Below are positions 12,801 to 27,800 of a DNA stretch of 64,000 nt, piece by piece (position 1 is the first letter of the stretch; every line of letters begins with the position of its first letter). Position numbers and translations under genes: made by a program. The notes beneath the pieces are model-generated. The model worked only from the letters and a program-made list of their open reading frames with translations, did no database searches and was not told the origin of the DNA. Origin of the DNA: Antedon mediterranea (lineage: Eukaryota; Echinodermata; Crinoidea; Comatulida; Antedonidae); the NCBI RefSeq assembly GCF_964355755.1, contig NC_092671.1, positions 6,209,001 to 6,273,000 on the forward strand, read 5' to 3'.

Positions 12801-15800
12801 CACACTATGCAAACCTTACTTACCTTACTTTTGAAGTAGCCAACTATAGAGTTATACAGTACAGTTGTATGTTGTTGACAAAAAACATGTGCGTTACAAA
12901 ATTAGTGTGTAGGTGGGATAGTCACGCAAGTTTAATGTTTCATGAATGTGTGAAATGAAAAGATTTCTTGTGTTAATGTTTGAAATAAACATTAATGTCA
13001 TCAGATTCTAGTATTCATTTGCTATGAATGAATGCTGTCATAGTCTATGCTATAAAATATGCAACAAAAAAATCATGAGTTTGCTACAATTTAATTTGAA
13101 AAACATGTTCCGTTGATTTCTAGTTTAGTTGCTTGTAAGTTGCCATCTATTCAAGAGAAATGAATCTCTTTTTTTTCTGCTTGTCCGACTTTCATTAGTT
13201 TTCTCTGAAAATATTTTTCTGTAAGCATTAAGAAAATCATGTGAAAAGATTCAAATAACGTTTAATTGTAGCCGATTCAAAGAATAATTTAAATATTTTT
13301 TTTAGCATCATTATGTAAAAACTTACTTTTGAATATAGGCCTGTAATACTATAATACTATATATAATTGTGTAGTTGATGATTTCTGTGGTCACTATGTC
13401 ACCACGTAGGCATAATAATACTGTAGTACCAAATATTAGATGAAAATCTTCCATAGTTTATATTTAGAAATGCCATATTTATACGATCCAATGTCGGATT
13501 AGTGGTTTGCTGTTAACTGATCTTTACAATTCTCTCTCCGCCGATTTAATGTCAAAACGATTATTTGGATATTGAATTCGCATGTAAAACTTGATCCCGC
13601 TCAGCTCGTAATACGCGATAACGATATGGACCTCGCCAAACACATTATCTGAAAGAAAATCTTTAAAATACGTGGTATTTCACATTGTTTTATATATAGG
13701 CAAAGCCCATTGTTTTTGTTTTCTGCATATAAACACTAGATGTTGTAAGATAATGAAAACAATTTGGAATATAATTACCATGCGTTAATATTTTTGTTAT
13801 GTTATTGTTCATACGTGATAAATGTACATCAGAAATGTATCATTCACATTTCACTACTTTCGTAATTTAAACATACTTCCATATGATTTTTTTTTTATTT
13901 TCCAGCTGAAGAGCGAAAAATTTTCATTGGTATGATTGCAAAGAAAAATGATGAGAATGATATACGGTTAATGTTTGCGCCATTTGGAACGATAGAAGAC
14001 TGTACGGTGTTAAGAGAAAACGGAGGAACTAGTAAAGGTATTATCAATCAATAATATTCTAAAAATGTTTTTTGAATGGAAAAATAATGTAATTAATTTG
14101 CATAATACTCATTAAGTGAACAATATCACTGGCAAAACATGGTTAATGGATTCTTAATTCCATGAAAAGATCCGCACAAATTCATTAAATTATTTTTAAA
14201 GTGTATAAATTGGGAATTCAGATAGCGTGTTTGTAACCTACTGTATCCCACAAGATGAGCATTTTAATTTGTGTACGTATTCTGAAATTAAATCAGCGTT
14301 CTATTTAAAATATAATTAGTTCGTTTAAATTGAGAATGCTGATTAGGAATGTATGTCAGTCAAGGTCATGTTCTACATTACATGGACAAACATTTCTTTA
14401 AAATGTTTACGAGAGTGAAAGAAACATTTTTCGTGCACTTGGGAGAATGTTTCCTCTCATAGACGGTTTGAACCAATGCATGTTGTCTTTAGTAATTATC
14501 CATATGTTGCCACCCAGTAGTGTTGGCTACCTCTCATCACATAAAATGATAACAAAAATTAAATTAAATTTTTTACAAATTATATTATGCCCATCTCCGC
14601 CCAAGTACTGTACATGCATGCTAAATCATTTGGTTTTAATAGAAGTGAAATTGAATCATATTTTTATTTGTTCTGAATCTGTTGTTTCAATATTAATTAT
14701 TAAATTATCGTTAGATTATTTACAGTTGACTAAATGTTATCCTATATTTAGAAAATCCTTTGTGAATGTTCTAAATAAAAATGTTTTATCGGCTAATATA
14801 ATCGATAGATATAAACTTGGCTGACTACGTTTGATTAAGCATATTATTAATTGCTTATATTGCTCAATGCATTTTAAACGGAAAAGAAAATGTGATATTT
14901 AAAAACGAACTTATGAAGTAGTTGATGCCCGGTACAAATTAATCAGTAATGGTACTGTATCTACAACATTTGGATAGAGGGGCTTTTTATCCAACCGAGA
15001 CAATTATTGTGCAGTGAAGGAAAAATTAAGCTTTTTATTGTAAATTATAAGTAATTCAAAATTCAAGACGGCAAAGATTTGAAAATATTTATAATGAAAA
15101 TAAGAACTTGTCATGCAATGAAAAAGAATTTGTCATGCAATGAAAATGAATTGTCCTAAACCAGACTCGAGCCCAGGCTTTCTGCTGTGTACGTTCCATT
15201 TTAACTTGGAAGAACTTGATCAAGATTTGATCTGTACTGTATAAACAGTACAGTACTTTGGAAAATATGTGCACTCTGAAACAACATTTATTTGAAATGT
15301 TGCTAAAAGGGTTGGGTTAACTAACAGTTGCATTAGTACACACAGTGAAGTAGAATTTGTCAATTCTGGGTCTATTTTAAAGTGTTGGCTAAACAAAGTG
15401 TTGTTCAAAGTGTTGCTGCTAAAATAAATGTTGTATTAACCATGAGAGGTCGTTTATAATTGCATTGGGTGCTTCTTGCTTCTGGGGGTAAACTTGATTA
15501 TTTATTCTTGTGTGTTATTGTCACATTGTTTCAGGGTATATTTTGTCATACAGTTTTGTTTAATGTATTATTACTAAAGTGTTATTTCGAACAGGATGTT
15601 AAAATTGACTTTAAGAATAAATGCTTACAGATGGAGATTGTAAATAGGTTATAGATATTTAGTACAATTATCCATGTGTGTCTACTGTATGACCAAAAAA
15701 ACTTCCTAAAGTAAATTTGTTATTTTGCCGAACTTGTTTAGTAATTAATAAAAAAAGATTTTTAAAGAAAACAAACCATCCTGCCGAAAACAGAAATATG

Positions 15801-18800
15801 GAAACAATTCAAGCGAGGAGGAAAAGATCTAAAATTACACAAAACCAGGGTCAGTAATTATTTACATCAATTTAACCATCATTATCATATTGTCATTAAG
15901 CTTTCTTTTTATTTATACTTGTAAAGTTGCTAATTATGATTGATTAAAAATCATTGAAAAGTGTTTTTCTTAACATACGGTATTGTATTATTTTAAATAT
16001 TGAGATTTCTCGTTAACTAAATCATATGTGCAATTGGTTGATTAGTAGGAAAGCATGGACGTTGATGATTTGATTATTAACCTTATGTATATATTAAATT
16101 ATCAAATGTTGTAGGCGCTGAATAAAGGTTGTGCTTATTGCTGTAATTGGTCCAGTGACCTTGTGTAGATATTAAGATTGATTGAGTTTTAAAACATGAC
16201 TAAAAATTGATATATTTATCACTTTGCTTCTTGTTATCGCTATGTTTGCTTATTATTTCAGTATATTAGCATTTTTAAATCAGCTTTTTAAAAGAAAAGG
16301 GAAAAAAAACAACCAAAAAAAAGTACAAAAATGATAAATAATTGTATAAATGTTTTTTTTTAAGTATGCTATTTTTAAATTGATTCGTAATCAAATACGT
16401 TAATATTCCATCTAATGACATTTAAATGTCAGAATTTAAAATAATCATAATTTTAATTTAGTACCTTGGTTCAAGTTTAGTATCGTTCTGGGAACCTGAT
16501 TAGTGTGCATGCCTTTTGGCTGTTTTTAAAAACTAGGCTAAATGATCTCATAGGAAGAAGAAAAAAAATATTAAATTACGGTTTGAAAATTGTATCATGT
16601 TTAATTTCATACTTTTTTTTGTAGATTAATTGTACAATTTATTTCATACTTATACTTTACCTTGTCAAAGAACATTTTATTTTTGATAAATTGATCGAAA
16701 ATAAGCATTAAGTATAATAATATTATAATACAGATTGCTTGATTATTTTGTTGGGAAAAAATAGTTTTCCCTTAATTGATTTTTTTTAGTTTATTACGTT
16801 CGACTCAAGTTTTATTAACTAGAATAAACCAATATAAAATTTTGGATAATTGTTTTGTGTGACATACATTTTGTAAAAGGTCATACGCAAGAAAAGAGAG
16901 AAATCATCAATTACGGATTTCAATAAAAGCCGTGTTTAGTACATTAACTGTAATTTTGGAAGGCTGGTTTTAACATAGTACCTGCACCCTAGACAAATTA
17001 CTACATTTATCCTGTTTTGGTGTTACTACTACAATACTTGATCTATTGATTGATGCAGTGTCTGTTGAATACTATAGAAACCAGAAGGGCACAAAGCTTA
17101 CAAGATATACATTGTCCCCCTTTTAAAAATGTTTTGTGCTGAATTTTCCATTTTAATGTCACGTAATAGTTATTCACTTTGACCAAAAATTGAATCGGAA
17201 AAAAAATATATCCGAAAAAAACTTACATTTAAAGCAAAGATACTGTAGACAACTTGATGGGAAGCAAGTCAACAGGTTTTTTTGTATTAAAGTGATTGAT
17301 TTAGAACTGCAAAATTACCTAAAATTCTTTTTTTTTAATATTCATGTTTTTGGGAGACAATACATCTTTAATCTGAGATCTTATCTTTAGATGCATGCTG
17401 GACATTCAACTCATAGCTTACTGTACATTATGTATGGGTACCTGAATATTCCAAGTGCTAATAGAAAAATAAATTGTCTGGGTTAACAACATCTTAGATG
17501 AAAACACTCTGAAGCATGCGAAACTAAACTGTAATTAAGAAATTTTAGTTAGTTAACATTCAGTTAGTTCATTCTGCACTTTTTCTATTCCGAATTGCGA
17601 AACACACAGGGGCTAGTGTGCAATTCTTGTTTTCGATAAATTTATCTCACTCAAAATAAGAAGAAAGCTGGCTAGCACTGAACTAGTATTATTCATACAG
17701 TAGACCTATATACATTAATTGCATTGTTATAGCATAATATGGTTAAAATTCAAATTCTTAAATAATGCAATTTGGTAATTATGATATTGACATTTAAAGG
17801 CATTTTTAAGCAATTTATATTCTTTTGATAAGTAGATTTAAATGCCAGAAATGATCAACCTTTTATAATGTGTAACGCATCGATAACACCAGTTGGAGCT
17901 GGCAATTTCTTTTGTTTCACGTCGTTGCAATTGGACATGGATAGTTATTTAAGTTTGATACTCTAGGCCAGACATACAGTAATCCAGTATATTCCAAGCA
18001 AGCTAGACCATTCTGAACTACAGATGTACTTTACTCCATGGGCTAATTATATGATATTTACCCTTTAAATGAGAGATCACATGAGAATGTTTTTAAAAGT
18101 CCTATTTCCTACGCTTTGTAGATCTAATTTAAGGTCACATTACTACATTTAATGTAAATATAAATACTATATGGTCCTATTGAGATAACTTTTTTCGTCT
18201 GTAAATGGTTAAAAATGTACAGTTAGGCTAGGCCTAAAGACCGTCAACATTCACCGTGAGCTACAGTACTTAGGTAGTGCATTGTTTCTCTCTTTTTATC
18301 ATAATTTACGATAAAACGTACATTTAAGACCAGCAATGACCTGGTTTAATGTTTTTAAAGTAATATATATAATATGCATTATTTTTACAAAACGTTTTTA
18401 TACATTACTTTATCAAAACCATTTGCGGTAACCTTCCTTAAAACATCATGTTTATCTGGAGATTCATTGGAACGAATGTTGTGATGACATAAGTGCATAT
18501 CAACACGCTACATGAATTGCACCGTAAAATTGTCGATAACACTAATATTATACATGTCACAACTACCACTTCTTTCTAACAGTATTTATTCTATTTAGTC
18601 GATATAAATTCAATTAGTGTCTCGCGTTTTGGATCTCTTGCGGTTACCCTTTCCGGCCAGTCATTTAGATTTTATAAACATACGGCACTATCCTTTCAAT
18701 TCGTGTTTATTTAATTTTCATTTTTTTTTTGAATAAGAAGAAATTGAATTCTGTCGTTTAAAACAAATATATAGTATATTATTGGATTATCATTGATGTA

Positions 18801-21800
18801 TTTTGTCATCTCAAGGTTGGAGATAATAATTAATCCAAGGATTCTAGTCTGCGATAAGGAGCTACTTAAATCACGGCCAATGAAATGAACAAGCTTTTTT
18901 TGGAAATTAATGTTATTTTGATTGAACTTATATTATTTGATTTAAAAATCTCAATAAAATATTTTGTTACACGGTTTTAGAAAATATTATAGGTATAGCA
19001 AATTTAAGGAATTAGTTAAAAAATTATAAAAAAACAAATTAAAATTACAAATATTAAAGTCGTTATTGTTGATTAATATTTTCAGTGTGAATGTATACAC
19101 CCTTTTCCTCCCTCCAAACACTTTGCCTAAAACACCACATATTTTGTATTTATCATAATATTAAAACAGTTGCCGGTTATCTCTACACAGATCGTTTCTT
19201 AACGTGATCATGTCAAACGGTGCATACGTTGCATCAACATAAAGAATATGTCGCGCTGAAATCCTCCTCATCCGTCTACTCGTCATTAGATCGTTATTTT
19301 CCTTTTCCCCTGTCTTCAAAATTATCCATCACCTCGTTTCTTAATCGACTAGGTTATTTGATTTCTCGCTCAATTTGTCATTGAGCGTTGCAATCAATAC
19401 TTCAATTCATCAATAGTTGTTACCCTTATCCATGTTTTTTCCCTCTCCTGGGATTATGAATTGGCTGTACCAAGATACCAGTAGCACGTAACACTGTACA
19501 TGTTTTTATTCACCTAGGATTACTGCTAAATAGCATGCCTGCTGTATTCCAAAACATGGGTACTGTATTGGTTAGCGTGTGTTGAATCGCCTTGTTCATC
19601 ACCTTTCAGATCATCTCACAAAGTTTTGGTAGTACTTGTGGTTTAAACCTAGTTGAAACCATAGTACCATCAAGTTAAAACACATCCTCAGATGTAATGT
19701 GGTTGGAAGTTTTTAGTGTTGCCAATGCCACCCACAAAAATACCCAATAAGGTGTTTTCACAAACATACACACTATATTTCATCATCATATATCAGTTTT
19801 TTTGCTATTACAAAATGTATAGCAAATGATATTTCCTGAACGTATTATTTTTCAAGTTTAACCTTGATCATATATTTAAGGGCATTCAATTTATTGAAGA
19901 AAATATATTTTATGAAATATGATACGGAAGATATATAAAGACTGTAAACTTAATCCTTTTTTATGTAAAGTTAAATGGTGCAACATTTCATCCACTATAC
20001 ATTAAATTATACAATGTTTATATAAAATGTAATGCAATTTGGCATATTCAGATCAGGTAATTCCTGTTAATTCACCATTGACTTTTTAATATTTTTTTGT
20101 AAGAATTATTTATCTTCGAAGACGGTCGGAGGTCAAGTTTAATGTTACCCATTAATCAAATTTATTGCCGATGCACAAATTTAAAATTCTCTGCACAAAT
20201 GTAAAAGGATTTGAATTTTAGAAAACATTTATGAGATTTCAATAGAGGGCGCTCTAGTTTTATTGCCGATGTTTAAATTAATGATGACATTGGGTAAAAG
20301 TTTATGTTCCAGTAGATTAACAGGGCGACAGATTTATCTTTTAATGTCGTTTATAAAAAATTATAGACGTACAATAAAACTACCTGACTAGTTTTTTATT
20401 ATTTATATTCGTGTGTTACTATTTTCTGATCTTGCACCCATGAGCAAGATATTTTTTATTCATAACCAATTTAAAGAACTGCTGTCTTGAATTGATTAAA
20501 AACAAAATCTGAGGTTTGAGTTGATATCTTATGAATTTTAATCATTTTAGTCAACACTCCAAAAGAATATGGGAACTGCCATAACTGTTTTTAAACAATT
20601 ATAAGAACATTCTAAAATTAATTTGTATGGATTTAATTTGCATGTATTCTTAAAACTTAATGCATATAGAATAGTTCATCAAACCATTGTGTGTTTTTTG
20701 TCACAATTAGTATTATATAGTCAGGTCTTTTTTTTCCCTCTCTTCAAAGACCGTACAATATATACTTACAAAGCATCTCATTTTATTCATTTTATACATG
20801 GTGTATCTGCCTTTTTAGTTGATAGTTACGGTATGACTGAACATAATACCAGCCCAACATTATGTATATTTCTACTGTACATACATGTTTTTAAAATCTC
20901 GCCCGTTTCAATGGTGTTAATTTTACAGTTTTGTGGTGAGGCACCATTAAATGGTTTTGTTTTAATGTTGGTTTGATTGCGTACTATGAAAATTCTGTCA
21001 TAAATTATGCACAAATGTTATATTTATTTGTTCTTTCAGGTTGTGCTTTTGTAACTTTCAGTACACGGCAAAGTGCCTTAAATGCAATCAACAGTATGCA
21101 TCACTCTTCAACAATGGAGGTAACTATAATATCTAAAATATACACTAAACAAATATAATTTTAAAAAAAAACAAGAATAGGATATGTGACAAAAATGTAC
21201 AGCTTGCATTTTTTTTCTTATAATCCACGGAGAACAATCCAAATGGATATAAATTGAAAGAAATTCAAATAAAAGCTTTTATCAATTTAGATAATTCTGT
21301 GTGGTTTTGTACTAATTTAATTATGGCAATGGTTTGCTTCTGTGTATCTGAAATAAATGAAGGCTGATCCAAAATGACTAGTGAACACTACAAAATGGAA
21401 TGTGTAAACACTGTGCAAAATGAAATGTGTAAACATTGTACAGAATGATATGCATGAACACGGTATCCAAAATGATATGCATGAAGACTGTATAAAAAAT
21501 GATGTGTGAACAGTATCCAAAATGACATGTATGAACAATATCCAAAATGATATGTTTGAACACGGTATCCAAAATGATATGTGAAACACTGTACAAAATA
21601 AAGTGTGAACACTGTACAGAATGATATGTGTGAACACTACAGAATGATGTGTGTACACTGTGTCCAAAATGGAATGCTTGAACACTGTACAGAATGAAAT
21701 TGTGAACACTGTACAAAATGATGTGTGAACACTGTATAAAATGAAATGTGTAAACACTGTACAGAATTATATGTGTAAACACGGTATCCAAAATAACATG

Positions 21801-24800
21801 TGCGAGCACTATCCAATATGATGTGTGAACACTGTATAAAATGAAATGTGTAAACACTGTACAGAATTATATGTGTAAACACGGTATCCAAAATAACATG
21901 TGCGAGCACTATCCAATATGATGTGTGAACACTGTATAAAATGAAATATGTGAACACTATACAGAATGATATGTTTGAACACGGTATCCAAAATGATATG
22001 TTTGAACACGGTATCCAAAATGATATGTTTGAACACGGTATCCAAAATGATATGTTTGAACACTGTATCCAAAATGATATGTTTGAACACGGTATCCAAA
22101 ATGATATGTTTGAACACTGTATCCAAAATGATATGTTTGAACACTGTATCCAAAATGATATGTTTGAACACTGTATCCAAAATGATATGTTTGAACACGG
22201 TATCCAAAATGATATGTTTGAACACTGTATCCAAAATGATATGTTTGAACACTGTATCCAAAATGATATGTTTGAACACTGTATCCAAAATGATATGTTT
22301 GAACACTGTATCCAAAATGATATGTTTGAACACGGTATCCAAAATGATATGTTTGAACACTGTATCCAAAATGATATGTTTGAACACTGTATCCAAAATG
22401 ATATGTTTGAACACTGTATCCAAAATGATATGTTTGAACACTGTATCCAAAATGATAGGTTTGAACACTGTATCCAAAATGATATGTTTGAACACGGTAT
22501 CCAAAATGATATGTTTGAACACTGTATCCAAAATGATATGTTTGAACACTGTATCCAAAATGATATGTTTGAACACGGTATCCAAAATGATATGTTTGAA
22601 CACAGTATCCAAAATGATATGTTTGAACACGGTATCCAAAATGATATGTTTGAACACTGTATCCAAAATGATATGTTTGAACACTGTATCCAAAATGATA
22701 TGTTTGAACACGGTATCCAAAATGATATGTTTGAACACGGTATCCAAAATGATATGTTTGAACACGGTATCCAAAATGATATGTTTGAACACGGTATCCA
22801 AAATGATATGTTTGAACACGGTATCCAAAATGATATGTTTGAACACGGTATCCAAAATGATATGTTTGAACACGGTATCCAAAATGATATGTTTGAACAC
22901 GGTATCCAAAATGATATGTTTGAACACGGTATCCAAAATGATATGTTTGAACACGGTATCCAAAATGATATGTTTGAACACTGTATCCAAAATGATATGT
23001 TTGAACACGGTATCCAAAATGATATGTTTGAACACTGTATCCAAAATGATATGTTTGAACACTGTATCCAAAATGATATGTTTGAACACTGTATCCAAAA
23101 TGATATGTTTGAACACGGTATCCAAAATGATATGTTTGAACACTGTATCCAAAATGATATGTTTGAACACTGTATCCAAAATGATATGTTTGAACACTGT
23201 ATCCAAAATGATATGTTTGAACACTGTATCCAAAATGATATGTTTGAACACGGTATCCAAAATGATATGTTTGAACACTGTATCCAAAATGATATGTTTG
23301 AACACTGTATCCAAAATGATATGTTTGAACACTGTATCCAAAATGATATGTTTGAACACTGTATCCAAAATGATAGGTTTGAACACTGTATCCAAAATGA
23401 TATGTTTGAACACGGTATCCAAAATGATATGTTTGAACACTGTATCCAAAATGATATGTTTGAACACTGTATCCAAAATGATATGTTTGAACACGGTATC
23501 CAAAATGATATGTTTGAACACAGTATCCAAAATGATATGTTTGAACACGGTATCCAAAATGATATGTTTGAACACTGTATCCAAAATGATATGTTTGAAC
23601 ACTGTATCCAAAATGATATGTTTGAACACGGTATCCAAAATGATATGTTTGAACACGGTATCCAAAATGATATGTTTGAACACGGTATCCAAAATGATAT
23701 GTTTGAACACGGTATCCAAAATGATATGTTTGAACACGGTATCCAAAATGATATGTTTGAACACGGTATCCAAAATGATATGTTTGAACACGGTATCCAA
23801 AATGATATGTTTGAACACGGTATCCAAAATGATATGTTTGAACACGGTATCCAAAATGTAAAAAATGAATGAGTAAACATATCTTTTAGAGTTGTATATG
23901 AAAATGACATATTGGTTTTACATGGTTGCTCTGCTGCTTCTGCCATTTACACGGCTCTAAAGAGAAATTCCAAAGAGAAATAAATTAATGTCCACCACTA
24001 AGTAAATGACAGATACTAAAACTGATTCATGGCGATATTAAAATGATTCGAAATGTGAATATCATGTAAAACTATATTGGTAATAAAAGCGTTATCATAG
24101 TGTAATATTTGACAAATATGTTAGCGTGAAACACAGAATTGTGAGCATAAATGCCAGAAATAAAATACACAAAATGAAGGATTATACATTGTTAAGACTA
24201 TCTAATCCAAAATGATTATAAGGAGCTAAATACAAGACTAGTTGCCAAGTAAAGTGCCAATAATTAACTAACAGTAATTCCATAATGAACATTAACCTAG
24301 ATCAAAATGTCAAACCAAATTTTGTTTCTCTCTTTCGAGTCATCGTGCTCTTCCTGTAGCTTCAATTTTTTACACTCTGTGAATCGAATAAGCGCCAAAG
24401 TTAAGTTAGAACCGTAACTGTCATCATACATGCTCACACGAAACGTTGTTTAATGCGAGTGTTGTTATTTCAAATAACGTGTGACGATTGCTCTAGTTTT
24501 TGCATTGAACTTTATATTAGAAACGCTAATTTAATTTCATTTTGAACATTATGATTTGCATAAATACTCGCATTATATACCGACACAACTGTTTGTACCA
24601 TGGAGAATATTCATTTGTATCTACCAACATTTATTTAAAGTATCTGGTGTATGTATTCAGAATACATTGGATTAATTGAAATGTGTGTTTTATCTTGATA
24701 GGGCTGTTCAGCACCGTTAGTTGTAAAGTTTGCAGATACAACCAAAGAAAAAGAACAGAAACGATGGCAGAAGATGGCACAGAATCTAATGAGTTCACAG

Positions 24801-27800
24801 GCATTTGCAACGGCCATGATGGCCACACTATCCAATCAAAACTATGTAGGTATATTGCAGTACGGTTGCAAACATAAGAACGAACAGTTCTAAACTTGCA
24901 CTACTAAAGATTTACTGATCATGACTTCCTATTAAAATATACAAATTCAAGATTAATGTTTATTTTCTGTGAAGAAAAAAAAACAATTACAAGTTTACAA
25001 AAATAGTAAATTATAAAAGATCAAATTGTCTACTTTATGGAACTACACATCTGTAATTTGTTGACTATAACATTCCATTTCCTAGCATTCAAAGTAAAAT
25101 ACTTTTTGGAAAAAATCATTGACTTCACTGGCTGACCTAAATGTATGTGCTGTATTAATTACAATTGTTGCTAAAGCTCTGTCAACATTATCAAACTAGT
25201 TTGATGAAAAAAGTGTGATGTGCCCAAATATGGTAATGATATGCTTCTTAAATATGGTCTTGACATCATGTCCATATATGGGCACATCACATTTTTTTGT
25301 CACCTGAAGTTTGATAGTGTAGACAGAGCTTTACATTTGCCTTACGGTAGGATTAGAAATGAAATATCCTTAAGATTGGTTAGATTAATTTTGTCGATGG
25401 TTTTACGGTTAAAAGGTATTTAAAATTCAAGGCATTTCAATTTGATATTGAACAGATATGAACAGGTCCTAAAATATATCTTGATTTGAATTATGCAAAA
25501 AGGTTTCACTAGCCTAAATGATTTAATTAGATTATCTAGGATTTAAGTTGGTACATTTGATCAGTTGGATTAGGATAATCTTAGCAAGGATTTACAATTA
25601 TGCCTTGGTTGGACATAATGCAATTAGATAAGCAATTGTGGTTAATAATAGACACTCTGTGGTTTATTATTGCCTTTCTAAAAATTTTGCGATGGGTTAT
25701 ATTGATTTGTCAGACCAACAAGGCTTGGATAAAAAGTGGATTAGCGGGGATTATTAATTGTGCCTGTAGGTGGTTTAACATTAGGAATTGTTTTAGACTA
25801 ATTAGAAACATGTATTTTTTATATCTATGTGAGTGAGACATTTCTCGCATACTAAATGTTTAACAGTACATAAAGAAGCATTTTTTCCCCGTAGCCAATT
25901 AAATACTTAATAACACACAGGATGTTTGCATACATAAATCACTAAAGGATAGCTCGTTTTTAATGAAAAATGAAAATTACGAAAATGTCTCCTTAATAAC
26001 ACCTGCCATTTAACTTGTTGTTATCACTCCCAAATGATGTCTTCAAATAATAAAATTAGATTTACGTGCGGCCAACATGTAATTCTCATTAATAGTTGAT
26101 TTTGAGTATACAAGCGTGTATGCCTTTACTGTACACGTAAGCGCCTTCACGCCTCTCGAACATGCTTTCGTACAAAGTACATCTCATAATTTTCTACTTG
26201 GATGATGCAAATAGTCATAATGATATAAATATGGGCAAGGTTGTTTTTTAGTCGTCTTGGCGAAGCATTCATACCCTACCTTAAAATTGACTAATATTTT
26301 ACTATCTACTAATTAGGTGTAAAAATGTATGGGGTCTTAATGACTTCTTGTCTTCTCTTATACTGGAGGCAAGAAACAAAATAACATAACTTCTGTTCGT
26401 TATTCCATTTATCTACGGTTAATCGTTGTAGGAAACAAATTAATAATCGCATATCTTGAAAGTCGCTTTGGTTTGAAGAAGTTGTACATCCTCGGACGTG
26501 CTTGATTACCATTCATTAATCTGCATCATAAACCGAAACAAGCTTTACGATTCGTTTTCATTTATAGAATTGACCAGTTGAAATATCAAATCTTTATTAC
26601 ATTGAACATCAAAATAAATGAATAATCATTCTTTGTCTCATTTGGTCAACTCAACAAATGAAGAGAAATCGTAAAGCGTGCATTCAGACACGAATGTCAG
26701 CTTGAAGGCATTTTCATTTTAATAAAGACTTGTGGTTGTGATGGGCAGATGTGATGATTTGAGAACTTGGATGATGGGTTTTGTAGGTAACAAAGACATA
26801 TCATAGATTGTTAGTTTATGCAAATATACTGGCGTCCGTATGTCAAAGGATGGTATCCTCTAAGCCAGCTCTAAGCAATACTGAACAAATGTATTGCATT
26901 AGGATTGTCTGAATTGGTTTAGTACAGTAGCATATACCGTATATTTCGGTGTATAAGTCGCACCTGTGTATAAGACGCACCCCCTAACTGAGAGTAAAAT
27001 ATCGGTATTTTTTATATCGTCGATGTATAAGACGCACCTTATATTTCATCAAAACAATGTTTTTTTAAAATTGTAATCAATATTATTGTAATAATATATT
27101 TTGTTATATCTACAACAGCGTCCTTTATTTAGGTTTTTTCTTACCTAGGCTCGGCCGCGCCCAGCCTCAACAAGTTGTTTCTAACTTGTTATTCATGAGT
27201 AGTAGTAGTGTACACACCTGTTTTATGTATGGTTTAAGCTAATCAGATCTACTTCCATGTTCAGACCGTATGTATTCTTCAGTAGATCAGTATGATACCT
27301 TTTGTGAAGTTTGTAGCATAGTTGGTGGTTTAAGCTAATCTACTTCCATGTTCAAACAGTATGTACAGGTATTCCAGATCAGTATTCTACCCTTTCTGTT
27401 GTTGGTAGCTTAGTGGATGGTTTAAGCTAATCTACTTCCATGTTCAGACAGAATGTATTCCAGATTAGTACATTCTACCATTTATGATGTTTGTAGCATA
27501 GTGGATGGTTTAAGCTAATCTACTTCCATGTTCAGACAGAATGTATTCCAGATTAGTACATGCTACCATTTATGATGTTTGTAGCATAGTGGATGGTTTA
27601 AGCTAATCTACTTCCATGTTCAGACAGTACGTATTCCAGATCAGTATGCTACCCTTTATGATGTTTGTAGCATAGTTGGTGGTTTAAGCTAATCTACTTT
27701 CATGTTCAGACAGAATGTAGTCCAGATCAGTATGCTACCCTTCATGATGTTTGTAGCATAGTTGGTGGTTTAAGCTAATCTATTAATGATGTTGGTAGCA

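Larger units (their letters stand above)
21120..24701 (+). other. CELF intron 5, with large minisatellite
   Basis: A 3.6-kb intron splitting the RRM2 coding region. About 2.5 kb of it (21375-23860) is tandem repeat, described separately. The flanks are unique AT-rich sequence. Confidence 0.85.

Noticed and set aside
14447-14824. 125-codon open frame on the + strand
   Set aside because: AT-driven composition, no motif, no splice context, inside an intron.
20623-20976. 117-codon open frame on the + strand
   Set aside because: Hydrophobic translation of T-rich DNA with no recognisable domain; probably chance.
21966-23860. Array of direct repeats that could be taken for a CRISPR array
   Set aside because: There are no spacers: units are contiguous 27-bp copies. 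The host is an animal.
21637-23946. Open frames of 631-769 codons on both strands, giving a nonapeptide repeat protein
   Set aside because: They are forced by a stop-free 27-bp tandem repeat in an intron. They are open in several frames at once and the flanks show no gene structure.
25600-25836. 78-codon open frame with Trp/Ile-rich product
   Set aside because: Composition follows a locally repetitive AT-rich stretch; no domain or splice support.
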